A stretch of DNA of 64,000 nucleotides. It comes from Roseiarcus sp963776665. GTDB lineage: Bacteria; Pseudomonadota; Alphaproteobacteria; Rhizobiales; Beijerinckiaceae. The notes beneath the pieces were generated by a model. The model searched no databases, was not told the DNA's origin, and worked only from the letters and a program-made list of their open reading frames with translations. A program made the position numbers and the translations under genes. This document shows positions 16,194 to 25,161 of the stretch, in pieces. Positions within the stretch are counted from its first letter, which is position 1, and each line of letters begins with the position of its first letter. The DNA lies in assembly GCA_963776665.1 (NCBI GenBank), contig CAVZNQ010000022.1, positions 26,822 to 90,821 of the forward strand. The letters are read 5' to 3'.

Positions 16194-17034
16194 ATGCCAA
16201 GATTCGCCGCCAACCTGAGCTTTCTGTTCACGGAGCTGCCTTTCCTCGACCGCTTCGCGGCGGCCGCTCGGGCAGGGTTTGAGGGCGTCGAGTATGCCTC
16301 GCCTTACGAGCACCCCGCGCGCGACATCGCCCGTCGGCTCGCCGACCACGGCCTCACGCAAGCGCTGTTCAACCTCCCCGCCGGAAACTGGGAGGCTGGC
16401 GAGCGCGGAATCGCAATCCTGCCCGGCCGCGAAGAGGAGTTCCGCGACGAGCGTCTCGCGCGCTCTCGACTATGCCGATGCGCTTGGCTGTGCGCGGCTC
16501 AACTGCCTCGCCGGCATTGCGCCGCCTGGCGCCGATCGGGGTATCCTCGAGGAGACCTTCGTCGCCAATCTCGCTTTCGCCGCCGAGGCGCTGCGCGTGC
16601 GCCGCGTGAGGCTCCTGATCGAGCCGATCAACACCCGCGACATGCCCGGTTTTTTCCTGAATCGCAGCGCCGAGGCCCTGCGGCTCATGAAGCGCGTCGG
16701 GTCCGACAATCTCCATCTGCAAGCCGACATTTATCACATGCAGGTGATGGAGGGCGATCTCGCGCGCCGCCTCGAAGAAGCGATGCCTCAAATCGCCCAT
16801 ATCCAGATCGCCGACAACCCAGGCCGGCATGAGCCAGGGGCAGGCGAGATCAACTATGCCTTCCTGCTGCCGCTGATCGACCGGCTCGGCTACGGCGGCT
16901 GGGTCGGATGCGAATACCGGCCCCTCACAAGCACCGAAGCCGGCCTCGTATGGATGGCGCGCTATCGAGATCGTGGCGGCGGACGCGAAGGTTCGTCGAA
17001 AATCGAAAGCCACGGCGTGATCAACGGAACATGA
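16194..17034 (+). pseudogene. hyi: Hydroxypyruvate isomerase, one-base frameshift
   Basis: From ATG 16194 the protein begins PRFAANLSFLFTELPFLDRF and GFEGVEYASPYEH, and runs to GREEEFRD. One extra base near 16449 then shifts the frame. The rest (SRALDYADALGCARLNCLAG, LLIEPINTRDMPGFFLN, HLQADIYHMQVMEGD, HIQIADNPGRHEPGAGEINY, GWVGCEYRP) is in the +1 frame to TGA 17034. Together this is a complete TIM-barrel hydroxypyruvate isomerase of the Hyi/xylose-isomerase-like family, interconverting hydroxypyruvate and tartronate semialdehyde. Glycerate kinase at 3586 could use the downstream product. All catalytic-region motifs survive, so sequence error is possible. Confidence 0.85.
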
Positions 17035-17190
17035 GGACTACTCCACGGCGCGCGCCGGAAAGGCGCGTCGCTCATGAGCCGGTGAGCGCCGTTTGTTGTC
17101 ACGGTCATACTTTCGCGCCATTTTGCACCGCGATGGTCGCCAGGTCGTTCTCGAGGCGACTCGTCGAGGCAGAGTGGAAATCGTTTCCCC

Positions 17191-20100
17191 GTGCGCTATG
17201 TCCTGACCATCATCGCGGTCGCGCTCGTCGCCGTGATGTCGGCAGCGCTCGTAGCGCCCATGCTTATCGACTGGTCCGCGCATCGCGCCGAGATCGAGGC
17301 GCGGCTGCGCGCGCTCACCGGCGCGAATGTCTCGCTGACCGGACCGGTCGAGGTCAGGCTCCTTCCGACGCCCTATCTTGCTCTCAGCGCCGGCTCGTTG
17401 TCCGCGCCAGGCCCGGACGGTCCCAAGCTGTCGTTCGACTCGGCGCGGCTCGAGCTCGCGCTCGTCGCGCTCACGAGCGGCCAGATCCGGTTCTCGGACA
17501 TCAGCCTCGACAAGCCGGTGTTGATGATCCTGCGCGGCGCCGACGGCGAGCCGCGGTTGCCGACGCTGCACCCGGCGCGCCTGCGGTCGACCGGCGTCGA
17601 CCGCCTTAGCGTGCGGGACGGGCGGATCCGGGTCGACGGCGCCAATGGCCCCGCGTCGGAGATCGCCGGCGTGGACATCGACGCAGCCTTTCCGTCTCTC
17701 GACGGGCCCGCCCAGCTCACTGGCCAGTTTTCCGGCCCCGACGGCGCCCCGGTCGTTTTCAGGCTCGCCACACAAAAGCCGGCGCCGGACGGGACGCCGC
17801 TCCGTGTCGAGGTGGACGCGGGTCCGAGCTGGCCGACCGGGCAGTTTGAAGGCATGCTCGAAGGCGAGGCGGCCGGCTCGCTCGCCGGATTTCGACTGGC
17901 GGGTACGGCCACTTTGACTGGAACTGCGCCCGGCGAGAATGAGCCGACGCCATGGCGCGTCGCCGGACCGATGACCGTCGATTTCGCCCAGGCGGTCCTT
18001 CGCGGGGCGGAGTTTCGGCTCGGACCGGAAGAACGGGCGATCCGGGCGACTGGGGACGCGACGCTTGCTTTCGGCTCGCCGCCCCGGCTCAGCGTCGATC
18101 TGAAAGCCAAACAGGCGAACCTCGACGCGCTCATGCGCCGCAAGGGCGAGGACGGCGTCGCGCCCGCGCGCGCCGTGACGCTCCTGTCGCGGATCGCCGC
18201 GGCGGCGCTGGAGGGCCGGCAAGGCCGGATCGCGATCGACGCCCGGGCCTCGGCCGCGCCGATCATCCTCGGCGCGCAAACGCTGCCCGAGGCGACCGTG
18301 GCGCTCAGAGCCGAGCCGGGGGCGCCGCTGCATCTGCGCTTCAGCCTCGGTCTTCCGGGACAGAGCCGAATCGGGGGCGAGGGCGACCTCGACGCCGGCG
18401 CCGCGGTGAAGTTCCGCGGCGACGTTGATTTCAACAGCCCCGACTTCGCGCTGCTTCGCGACTGGGCAAGCCTCGGCGCGCCGGAGTCTGCGGCCAGGGT
18501 CGCCGCGTTCGGCGAAGCGCTCGCCTATCGCAGCGCCGCGTTCAAGGGCGAGGTCCAAGCGTCGGCGACCAAGGTCTCGGGACGCAATCTCAAGCTGACT
18601 TTGGATCGAACGACGCTGGCTGGTTCCCTTGCCATCGCGGGTCCGGCCGATGGGAAGGCTGGCCGCATCGACCTCGACCTCACAACCGATTCGCTCGACG
18701 TCGACACGCTGCCCAGCCTCGCCGCCGCAAAAATGATCGGCGACATGGACCTTTCGATTTCGCTCCAGGCAGGCTCCCTGCATATCGCCCGCGTCGGCGA
18801 GACCGAGGTCGACAGCGGCCGGGTGGCGCTGAAGGCGGTCAAGAGCGGGCCGAACGTCACTCTCGAGCGCCTGAGCATCGCCGGACTGGGAGGCGCCTCA
18901 CTCGACGTGCAGGGCGCGATCGACGGCGATTCGCTCGGCGCGACCGGCCATTTGCGCGCCGACCGGGTGCGCGATTTCGCTACGCTGGTTTCGCGTCTGG
19001 CGCCGGGCGAATGGAGCAGGATTCTGGTCGATCGGGCAGACGCGCTCTCGCCCGCGGCGCTGACCTTCGAAGCTCACGGCGGCGGCGACCGGCCGGCGAT
19101 CGATTCGTTGCGCGCCAACGGATCGGCGGGCGAAACCCAGTTCACGGTTGCGCTCGACCCGCAGCCGAAGGACGGTGGCCGCTCTCTCTCCGTCAGCCTC
19201 GATTCCCCAAACTTGGGCGCGATGCTGCAGCAGCTCGGTCTGCGCGCGGCGCCGGCGGGAGGCGGGCGCGGGCACATTGCGCTCGACGCGGCCGGCGCAT
19301 GGACGCAGGGGTACGACGTCGACGCGACGTCCTCGCTCCCCGGCGGGGAGCTGACGTGGCGTGGCCGGTTCCTGCCCGCGGCCGAGGGCGACGACGCAAA
19401 ACTGTTTGGAGCCGCCAAGGTCAAGGCGTCGAACCTTGCCGCGGTCTCGGCCGCCCTCGGTCTTGCGCCCGTCAGCGGCGGCGCATTTGGACCTGCCGAT
19501 ATCGGATTCGACGCAACCTTGCGTGGCGACAAGTGGACGTTCTCGAAGCTCGCGGCCACGATAGCCGGGGTCAAGACCAGCGGTGAGCTGACCTATGAGC
19601 CTGTCGCGACGCTCGCTGCGGCCCCTGAGGCGAGCGCCGCGATCTCGAGCGCCGAGGAGGCGCTTGGCGCTGTGACGCGAGGCGCGCGGTCGGCTGCGCC
19701 GGCGGAGATCGAAGGCGATCTCACCGTCGACCGACTGCCGATGGGCGCCATTCTGGCGCTCGCGCTTGGGCCGCCCCAGCCGGGCAAGGCGGGAGCGCGC
19801 TGGTCCGATGCGAAATTCGCCCCGGCGCCGCTGCGTCCGCCGTCCACTGCCGTCAAGCTCAATGTGGGAACGCTCGACCTGACCGACGCTCTCTCGGCGC
19901 GAGGGTTCGCGACCATGCTGCGCTATGACAGGGGCCGGCTCGATCTCGATGACCTCAAAATGCAGATTGCGCGAGGCGACGCCTCCGGCCAGGCGACGCT
20001 CCGCCGCGACGGCGACGCGGCGACGCTTACCGGATCGTTGAGTGTCAACTCGGTCGCCATCGAACGGCCCGGATTCTCGGGCCGCGTCGGGGGAGCGGTC

Positions 20101-21042
20101 GACTTCGCCTCGACAGGGCGCACTCCCGCGGCGCTGATCGATGGGCTCGCCGGCGCGGGGACAGTCAATTTCAGCGGGGCGGCGCTGGCGCGAAGCGATC
20201 CTGCCGCTCTCGATCGCGTTGTCGTCAAGGCGCAGAACCCCGACGCGCCGGTGGACGAGACCAATATCGCCTTCGCCTTCGGCGAGGAGCTCAACCGGGG
20301 ACCACTGTCGGTTCCGGACGGGTCGGCGCCGGCCGCGCTCAGCGCGGGCGTCATGAAGATCGGCCCGATCAGCATTGCCGGGCGGCGCTACGACGGCGCG
20401 CTGAACGCCGACCTCGATCTGCGCAAGCTCACCGCCGAGACGCGCCTCACGCTCTCCTCACCGGCCAGCGGCTTGAAGTTCTGGTCGGGACCGCCGCCGA
20501 GCGCGACGGTCGTGGTTGATAACCTCCTCGAGGCGCCGAAGCGGCAGCTCGACGTCAGCGCTCTTTCCGCCGCGCTCGCGGCGCAGGCGATCGCGCGCGA
20601 GACCGACCGCATCGCCACGATGGAAGCCGACATACGCGAACGGGCTTTCTTCAATCGCCGTCTGAAGGGCGAGCGGTACATGGATCGCCGGCAGCAGGAA
20701 ATCCAGGACTTCGAAGTCGAGCAGGCGCGGCTGAAGGGGCTCGCCGAGCACTTGCGCGCCATGGAGGAAGCGGCGAAGGCGGCCGAACTCGAAGCGGCGG
20801 CGAAGAAGGCCGCGGAAGCCGCGGCCGCAAAAGCAGCGGCCGAAAAAGCGGCCGCCGAAAACGCCGAAGCGGTCAAGGCGGAGTCGCCGGATGGCGAGGC
20901 GGCAGCAAAGGCTCCGTTTGCGCCCGCGCCCGCGGCGGCGAAGAGCGAGGATCTGGGCGCCAATGCGCCGGCGGCGCCTATGCCGCCGGCGAGACCGAAG
21001 GCGCACTCGACCCAGGGCGATGCGCCGCCAGGCGGACTTTAA
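17191..21042 (+). CDS. AsmA family protein
   Basis: This 1283-residue protein starts at GTG 17191 with an N-terminal membrane anchor (YVLTIIAVALVAVMSAALVAPMLI) followed by DWSAHRAEIEARLRALTG and GPVEVRLLPTPYLALS, the standard AsmA/TamB-like opening. The long middle is repetitive beta-rich periplasmic sequence with many D/G-rich turns. The C-terminus is cytoplasm- or periplasm-exposed coiled coil, extremely rich in Ala/Lys/Glu (about residues 1185-1235), then Pro/Ala-rich. AsmA-like proteins are thought to move phospholipid between the inner and outer membranes. It ends four bases inside the convergent RHH gene. Confidence 0.9.
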   Translation: MRYVLTIIAVALVAVMSAALVAPMLIDWSAHRAEIEARLRALTGANVSLTGPVEVRLLPTPYLALSAGSLSAPGPDGPKLSFDSARLELALVALTSGQIRFSDISLDKPVLMILRGADGEPRLPTLHPARLRSTGVDRLSVRDGRIRVDGANGPASEIAGVDIDAAFPSLDGPAQLTGQFSGPDGAPVVFRLATQKPAPDGTPLRVEVDAGPSWPTGQFEGMLEGEAAGSLAGFRLAGTATLTGTAPGENEPTPWRVAGPMTVDFAQAVLRGAEFRLGPEERAIRATGDATLAFGSPPRLSVDLKAKQANLDALMRRKGEDGVAPARAVTLLSRIAAAALEGRQGRIAIDARASAAPIILGAQTLPEATVALRAEPGAPLHLRFSLGLPGQSRIGGEGDLDAGAAVKFRGDVDFNSPDFALLRDWASLGAPESAARVAAFGEALAYRSAAFKGEVQASATKVSGRNLKLTLDRTTLAGSLAIAGPADGKAGRIDLDLTTDSLDVDTLPSLAAAKMIGDMDLSISLQAGSLHIARVGETEVDSGRVALKAVKSGPNVTLERLSIAGLGGASLDVQGAIDGDSLGATGHLRADRVRDFATLVSRLAPGEWSRILVDRADALSPAALTFEAHGGGDRPAIDSLRANGSAGETQFTVALDPQPKDGGRSLSVSLDSPNLGAMLQQLGLRAAPAGGGRGHIALDAAGAWTQGYDVDATSSLPGGELTWRGRFLPAAEGDDAKLFGAAKVKASNLAAVSAALGLAPVSGGAFGPADIGFDATLRGDKWTFSKLAATIAGVKTSGELTYEPVATLAAAPEASAAISSAEEALGAVTRGARSAAPAEIEGDLTVDRLPMGAILALALGPPQPGKAGARWSDAKFAPAPLRPPSTAVKLNVGTLDLTDALSARGFATMLRYDRGRLDLDDLKMQIARGDASGQATLRRDGDAATLTGSLSVNSVAIERPGFSGRVGGAVDFASTGRTPAALIDGLAGAGTVNFSGAALARSDPAALDRVVVKAQNPDAPVDETNIAFAFGEELNRGPLSVPDGSAPAALSAGVMKIGPISIAGRRYDGALNADLDLRKLTAETRLTLSSPASGLKFWSGPPPSATVVVDNLLEAPKRQLDVSALSAALAAQAIARETDRIATMEADIRERAFFNRRLKGERYMDRRQQEIQDFEVEQARLKGLAEHLRAMEEAAKAAELEAAAKKAAEAAAAKAAAEKAAAENAEAVKAESPDGEAAAKAPFAPAPAAAKSEDLGANAPAAPMPPARPKAHSTQGDAPPGGL

Positions 21043-21311
21043 CGCGGCGTGCTGTCCCGATGGGCTCGGGAGGCGCCGCTCTGAGCCTCGCTCTCGGCCT
21101 CGAGCACGAACACGCGAATGGCCGATGAGAGATTAGCGCCGCCGCGCGAGGCGTCGACCATCGCCGCAAGCCCATTGAGCGACTGTCCGCGCTCAAGCGC
21201 AATCCGGCGCAGCCGGCGCCAGAAGGCGTCTTCGATCGAGATACTGGTGCGATGACCGGCGATCACCAGCGAGCGTTTGACAACGCGCGTGTTCGCGGCG
21301 TCAGTCGGCAT
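21039..21311 (-). CDS. Ribbon-helix-helix domain protein
   Basis: This 90-residue protein begins at ATG 21311 (PTDAANTRVVKRSLVIAGHRTSISIEDAF), has a short beta strand and then helices (WRRLRRIALERGQSLNGLAAMVD), typical of the alphaproteobacterial ribbon-helix-helix family. It is probably a small DNA-binding regulator, targets unknown. A longer start at 21353 would overlap the upstream DUF4169 gene by 53 bases, so the shorter start is preferred. It is third in the sspB-DUF4169-RHH row on the minus strand. Confidence 0.8.
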   Translation of the reverse strand: MPTDAANTRVVKRSLVIAGHRTSISIEDAFWRRLRRIALERGQSLNGLAAMVDASRGGANLSSAIRVFVLEAESEAQSGASRAHRDSTPR

Positions 21312-21489
21312 CAGGGCGCGCGAGCCGGCGGGCGTCGAGGCTCGCCTCGGCAAGCGCGCGCTCGCTTTCGGCGAGACGCTTCTCGCCCTTTGTCCGGCCG
21401 AAGACGACGCGGTTCTCAGCCGCGGCCGCTTCCTTGCTCGCGCGCTCCTTTTGCTTTCGCGCCCGGCGCAGATTGACGATCTCGCTCAA
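21301..21489 (-). CDS. DUF4169 family protein
   Basis: This is a 62-residue, highly charged, almost entirely helical small protein: SEIVNLRRARKQKERA, AAENRVVFGRTKGEKRLAE. This matches the DUF4169 pattern (VNLRRARK...NRxxFGRTKxEK). It overlaps the RHH gene by 11 bases and lies 11 bases after sspB. The trio is commonly linked in alphaproteobacteria. Function is not known. Confidence 0.88.
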   Translation of the reverse strand: MSEIVNLRRARKQKERASKEAAAAENRVVFGRTKGEKRLAESERALAEASLDARRLARPDAD

Positions 21490-21500
21490 ACTGGCCTCGG

Positions 21501-22052
21501 CTACTTCTTTCGGAAGGCGTCAATCGACACGACCTTGGCTTCGCCGCCGGGGTCGGCGGGCTTCTCTGCCCGCGAGCTAGACTTCGCTGCGGCGGCCACG
21601 GACGAGGGCTTGGCCGGCGCGGTCTTTGCCGGCGCGGGCGGCGGCAATTCCTGCATTCCTACAATCGCGGGCGCGCGGCCCGCCGCAGGCTCCGGCACGC
21701 GCGGCTCGAGCTTGAAGCCGAACGGCACCGACGGATCGGTGAAGCCGGTGATCGAATCGAACGGCACGATCAATCGTTCGGGCTTGCGTGAGAAGTTGAA
21801 ATTCACTTCGAACGCGTCCTGGGTGACGACCAGGTCCCAGAACTCATGCTGGAGGATGATCGACATCTCGTCGGGAAAACGGCTCTTGACCGCGGGCGGA
21901 ACGACGACCCCTGGCGCGTGGGTCTTGAACGCGATGTTGAAGTGATGGTCGCCGATGAGCCCAGCGCGCGCGGTGTCTGCGAGCACCTTGCGCACAACGG
22001 AGCGCAGCGCATCCTGCACCAGGAGGTCGTAGCGAATGAGGTCGGTCGCCAT
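21501..22052 (-). CDS. sspB: SspB-type ClpXP adaptor
   Basis: This 183-residue alphaproteobacterial SspB delivers ssrA-tagged proteins to ClpXP. The folded domain includes IRYDLLVQDALRSVVRKVL, GDHHFNIAFKTHAPGV, SIILQHEFWDLVVTQDAFEVNFNFS and IVPFDSITGFTDPSVPFGF. A Pro/Ala-rich linker then leads to the short C-terminal ClpX-binding tail (KVVSIDAFRKK). The gene lies directly downstream of the tmRNA gene on the same strand, placing the tag-maker beside the tag-reader. Confidence 0.92.
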   Translation of the reverse strand: MATDLIRYDLLVQDALRSVVRKVLADTARAGLIGDHHFNIAFKTHAPGVVVPPAVKSRFPDEMSIILQHEFWDLVVTQDAFEVNFNFSRKPERLIVPFDSITGFTDPSVPFGFKLEPRVPEPAAGRAPAIVGMQELPPPAPAKTAPAKPSSVAAAAKSSSRAEKPADPGGEAKVVSIDAFRKK

Positions 22053-22144
22053 CAGAAATGAGCTCGATGGCGCCAGAACTAGCCGACCGTCCGGGGCATT
22101 GCAATCTGCATCGCGAGCCGATTGGGGCCGGCGGAAAAGGAAGT

Positions 22145-22170
22145 GGAGGCTTCTGTTGCCAGGCGCCTCC
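22145..22170 (-). terminator. Hairpin at 3' end of tmRNA
   Basis: The stem GGAGGC / GCCTCC surrounds a loop of about 14 bases and is followed on the minus strand by a pyrimidine stretch (ACTTCCTTTT). It lies just after the tmRNA coding piece. It could be a terminator or part of the mature 3' structure. Confidence 0.45.
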
Positions 22171-22171
22171 G

Positions 22172-22470
22172 GACCCCGCCTAGAAGTGCAAACCCCTAGG
22201 ACTTGATTCCCAGTACCAGCGCTGCATTACGCAGCGAGGGCCACCGGAGCATAGTTGTCATTCGCAACTATAGGTTTGACCCGATAACGGCGGTATCATG
22301 CCGAGCAAAAGATCACCCTTTGGGTCCCCCGTCGAACCTATTTCGCCCCCGCCGAAGCCCGCTTGCATGGCGGGCTTGGGTGGAGGCGCCGGGTACTGCC
22401 CCCGGGTCCGAAAGACTTATTCCGATGCCCATTTATCGCCATAGCCGTCCTTGCGGACGGCGACCGCAAT
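22172..22470 (-). ncRNA. ssrA: Two-piece (permuted) tmRNA
   Basis: Read on the minus strand, the acceptor piece comes first, with a T-arm region (CCCGGGGGCAGTACCCGG) and acceptor strand CGCCTCC-ACC near 22377-22388. An excised hairpin spacer follows (22351-22376, CCCGC/GCGGG stem). The coding piece then starts at about 22350 with GGGGGCGAAATAGGTTCGACG; its GGGGGCG pairs with CGCCTCC. The tag frame at 22265-22230 reads ANDNYAPVALAA with stop TAA at 22227-22229. The permuted order and ANDN...LAA tag are alphaproteobacterial hallmarks. Outer ends are approximate. tmRNA rescues stalled ribosomes and tags the product for ClpXP; sspB is next downstream. Confidence 0.9.
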
Positions 22471-22607
22471 ATAGGGATCGGGGGGCCGAGAGGGAAGGGG
22501 CGCCGCGCTGCTCTTGTCAGCCGAAGGTAAGTCCGCGCAATATGTGTGAACAGGGACAATCGCCTGGGACCTCGAGCGCCCGCGGGCGGGCTTATGGAGA
22601 AAGCGTC

Positions 22608-23417
22608 ATGCGCATCTATCGCTGGCTCGTCGGATTGGCCGTCGCCATCGCGTTGAGCACGATGGCGGCCGCCGAGGACAGCCCGCAACCGCTCATCGCG
22701 GGAAATCCCGCCGTGGCGCCGCTCAAATGGGTAGGACTGTTGGTGTTCCAGAACGTCAAGGCACAGACGTTCTCCTGCACCGCTCAGTTCATAGCGCCCA
22801 GAGTCCTTCTGACGGCAGCCCATTGTGTGCGCGACCAGGCGACTGGGGAGTGGTACGATACAAGCAAGATGTTTTTTTTCCTCCAGTATCAAAATGACAA
22901 CGCTTCAGATATCTACAAAGTAGTTTGTACAGGACATCTTGGCGCTTACGTGCCGAAGCTAAGCCCGACCGCCACCGATGAGGTAAAACAGCAAGCGTTT
23001 GAGAGCGCGATGCAGTATGACTATGCGATGATACTGGTGAATCATGACAGCATAACAGGTCACCTCAAAGTGGAGACCGATTGGCTCGGCAAACATCCGA
23101 TGGCCACCCAGATCGGCTATCCTGGCGCGATTGAAGGGGGCATGATTATCCAGCGCGACCCAGGGTTGCTGGCGCTAGCGCTTTCCCGGTCGAATGAAAT
23201 CATTCTGATGCACGCAAATCCCAACATGACCGAGGGCACCAGCGGAGGCGCCTGGATCGCCAATTTCAGCACGGGCGAAAGCGCGGATGACAACGTGGTG
23301 ATCGGCGTCACCTCGTTCGGGATGCCGATTTGGCCAGGCATCACATTTGGCCCTTATTTTAGACAAGAAAATTATGGAGGTCTTTTCGACTACGTGTCAA
23401 AGGGGTGCCCGAAATAG
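22608..23417 (+). CDS. Secreted trypsin-like serine protease
   Basis: This 269-residue protein has a Sec signal peptide (RIYRWLVGLAVAIALSTMAAAEDS, cleavage likely after AAA or AAE) and a chymotrypsin-fold S1-like domain. The triad is visible: His72 in LLTAAHCV, Asp138 in YDYAMILV and Ser212 in GTSGGAW. ATG 22608 follows GGAGAAAGCGTC and is chosen because upstream in-frame codons run through the tmRNA gene. Composition is lower in GC than the neighbours, consistent with an acquired gene. It is followed 47 bases later by another small secreted protein, a possible partner or substrate. Substrate unknown. Confidence 0.85.
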   Translation: MRIYRWLVGLAVAIALSTMAAAEDSPQPLIAGNPAVAPLKWVGLLVFQNVKAQTFSCTAQFIAPRVLLTAAHCVRDQATGEWYDTSKMFFFLQYQNDNASDIYKVVCTGHLGAYVPKLSPTATDEVKQQAFESAMQYDYAMILVNHDSITGHLKVETDWLGKHPMATQIGYPGAIEGGMIIQRDPGLLALALSRSNEIILMHANPNMTEGTSGGAWIANFSTGESADDNVVIGVTSFGMPIWPGITFGPYFRQENYGGLFDYVSKGCPK

Positions 23418-23464
23418 CCCCGAGTGGCGCGGCCGGGTTGGCTTCAACCCAATGGAGAATCTCA

Positions 23465-23695
23465 ATGAGCAGGATCTCGGTTTGCTTGATGGTTGCGTTC
23501 ACCGGCGCGTTTGCGGCTTCGGCTCAGGCCGAAACGCGCGCCGTTTCCTGGCAGGGACAGGCCATCGAGGCGAGCATCAGCGAGCCAACGCGCGGGCTCG
23601 GCCCGTCGCGCGATGAATTGTTGAAAATGGCGCGCGAGGCTGTCCCCGTGTCGCCAAATCGCTCCCTGCCCAATGCCGGTCAGACTGGCAAGTGA
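23465..23695 (+). CDS. Small secreted protein of unknown function
   Basis: This is a 76-residue protein with a clear Sec signal peptide (SRISVCLMVAFTGAFAASAQAE) and a mature part of about 50 residues, polar and without Cys: TRAVSWQGQAIEASISE, then DELLKMAREAVPVSPNRS. ATG 23465 follows AATGGAGAATCTCA, a site resembling those of the precursor array. It probably forms a unit with the secreted protease just upstream. No family is recognised. Confidence 0.6.
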   Translation: MSRISVCLMVAFTGAFAASAQAETRAVSWQGQAIEASISEPTRGLGPSRDELLKMAREAVPVSPNRSLPNAGQTGK

Positions 23696-23811
23696 TCCGG
23701 AACTCCTTCGAGCGTCTGGCTCGACGCGGGCTGAGTGAGCGTCCCGGCGAGCTTCGACACGTCCATGCCTGAGTGGGCGCAGGCGCGTTCGCCTCCCATC
23801 GAGGACGGCGA

Positions 23812-24603
23812 TCACCGTCCGGTCCCCTCCGCCGCCGGCTTTTGCGCCGCTCGGAACGCCTCGGCGAAGGCGCCGAGGTCCTTCTCGTCGATGTCGCTGA
23901 CGGCGACATAACTCAAATTCGCGTCCGACCAGCGGGCGACGTGAAAGCCGTCGATGGTCTCGATCGGGCCGCCGCCCCGCGCGCCGGCCATCGTCGCCGG
24001 AAGCTCGGTGACGGCGATCAGATGTTCCCGCTTGCGATAGACGAGCGTCGGCGCCGGCACGCGATCGATGACGGCGATGCGTCCGCCCTCGAGCGCGAAG
24101 CCTTCTTGCCCGAGATCGACGATTTCGGCGCTGATCGTCGCGTGCGCGGCGAGCCACGGCTTGACCGTGTGCCGGTCCGAGGACGCGACGTCGAACGGCT
24201 GACCGGCGATCTGGCTCCGTGCGAAATCGGCGACCAGGCGCTGGGCCACGGAGTCGGTGGCGCTGGGCCCCCGCACCGTCATGAGGCCTGCGCCAGCGGC
24301 GAACGCGACCGCGGCGATCGAAGCGGCGAGGGCGAGCGTTCGCGCTCCGGTCCAGAAAGGCCGCCGAACCGGCGCCGGCTCGACTAGCGCGGCGATGCGC
24401 TCGCGCAGAGCGCGCGGCGCCGCTTCGCGCGGCGCATGGAGGCGGATCGCCCCGCGAGTCGAAGCGATGAGCCGGTACTGGGCCGCGAGCGCGGGGTCGT
24501 CGCGCATATCCCGCTCAAGCTCGAGCCAATGGGCGGCGTCTAACTCGCCGTCGACGGCTGCGTTGAGCCTCAGGATACGGTTGTCGGACAAAGAATCGGT
24601 CAT
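23812..24603 (-). CDS. Anti-sigma factor
   Basis: This 263-residue protein has a cytoplasmic N-terminal part (LNAAVDGELDAAHWLELERDM, a zinc-finger-less anti-sigma type opening with DGEL), one membrane helix (LALAASIAAVAFAAGAGLMTV, about 90-110) and a periplasmic C-terminal domain. It overlaps the ECF sigma gene by four bases, the usual arrangement for a cognate pair. It most likely binds and holds back that sigma factor until an envelope signal is sensed. The signal is unknown, but the cytochrome c and phosphoesterase upstream hint at an envelope or redox role. Confidence 0.87.
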   Translation of the reverse strand: MTDSLSDNRILRLNAAVDGELDAAHWLELERDMRDDPALAAQYRLIASTRGAIRLHAPREAAPRALRERIAALVEPAPVRRPFWTGARTLALAASIAAVAFAAGAGLMTVRGPSATDSVAQRLVADFARSQIAGQPFDVASSDRHTVKPWLAAHATISAEIVDLGQEGFALEGGRIAVIDRVPAPTLVYRKREHLIAVTELPATMAGARGGGPIETIDGFHVARWSDANLSYVAVSDIDEKDLGAFAEAFRAAQKPAAEGTGR

Positions 24604-25133
24604 GGGTTCGACTTCATGGCTTTGACGATCGCCGAGCGGGCGCGCGCGAGGCGCGACATGACCGTGCCGACCGGCGAATCGGTCGCCTCGGCAATCTCGC
24701 GATAGGAGAGGCCGTTGATGTCGCGCATCACCAGCGTTTCCAGGAAGGGCGAGGGAAGGTCGGCGATCGCCTGGCGCAGGCGGTCCCCCTCTTCGAGGGC
24801 GATGAGCGCTTGTTCGGGATCAAGCGGGCCCTCCGCCACGTCGCTGGCGTCGATCGCTTCCAGATCGGTCAAATCGCCGGCATAGGCCAGAGCTTTCGGG
24901 CGATTGCGCGCCATCCAGGTCATTGCGGCGTTACGGACGATTGCCAGAAACCACGGCCGCGGCCGATCCACCGAGACCGTCGCCAAAGCGTTCAACGCTC
25001 TCACCGCCGCCTCCTGCACGACATCCTCGGCGTCGGTCGCGCTCCGGGTGAGCCACTTGGCGAGCGTGAAGGCGTCGTCAAGCAGCGGCGGAACGATTTC
25101 GCGGAACCGCCGCCGCCCGACGTCGTCGATCAC
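24600..25133 (-). CDS. ECF sigma factor (sigma-70 family)
   Basis: This is a 177-residue sigma factor. Region 2 contains AFTLAKWLTRSATDAEDVVQEAAVRAL and WFLAIVRNAAMTWMA. Region 4 contains LRQAIADLPSPFLETLVMRDINGLSYREIAEAT then GTVMSRLARAR, the helix-turn-helix that reads the -35 element. Coupled to its anti-sigma gene by an ATGA-type overlap. Twenty-eight bases separate it from the cytochrome c gene, so cytochrome and phosphoesterase are probably in the same transcript. Confidence 0.93.
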   Translation of the reverse strand: MIDDVGRRRFREIVPPLLDDAFTLAKWLTRSATDAEDVVQEAAVRALNALATVSVDRPRPWFLAIVRNAAMTWMARNRPKALAYAGDLTDLEAIDASDVAEGPLDPEQALIALEEGDRLRQAIADLPSPFLETLVMRDINGLSYREIAEATDSPVGTVMSRLARARSAIVKAMKSNP

Positions 25134-25161
25134 CGGGCGCGTCCTTGCGCCCCGCGCCGAC

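Noticed and set aside
17038..18783. Long minus-strand open frame of 581 codons in the AsmA gene
   Set aside because: High-GC shadow with low-complexity Arg-rich sequence; the plus-strand AsmA protein is clear.
22203..22607. Upstream extension of the secreted protease frame to 404 residues
   Set aside because: The extra codons run through the tmRNA gene on the other strand, and the signal peptide begins at ATG 22608.
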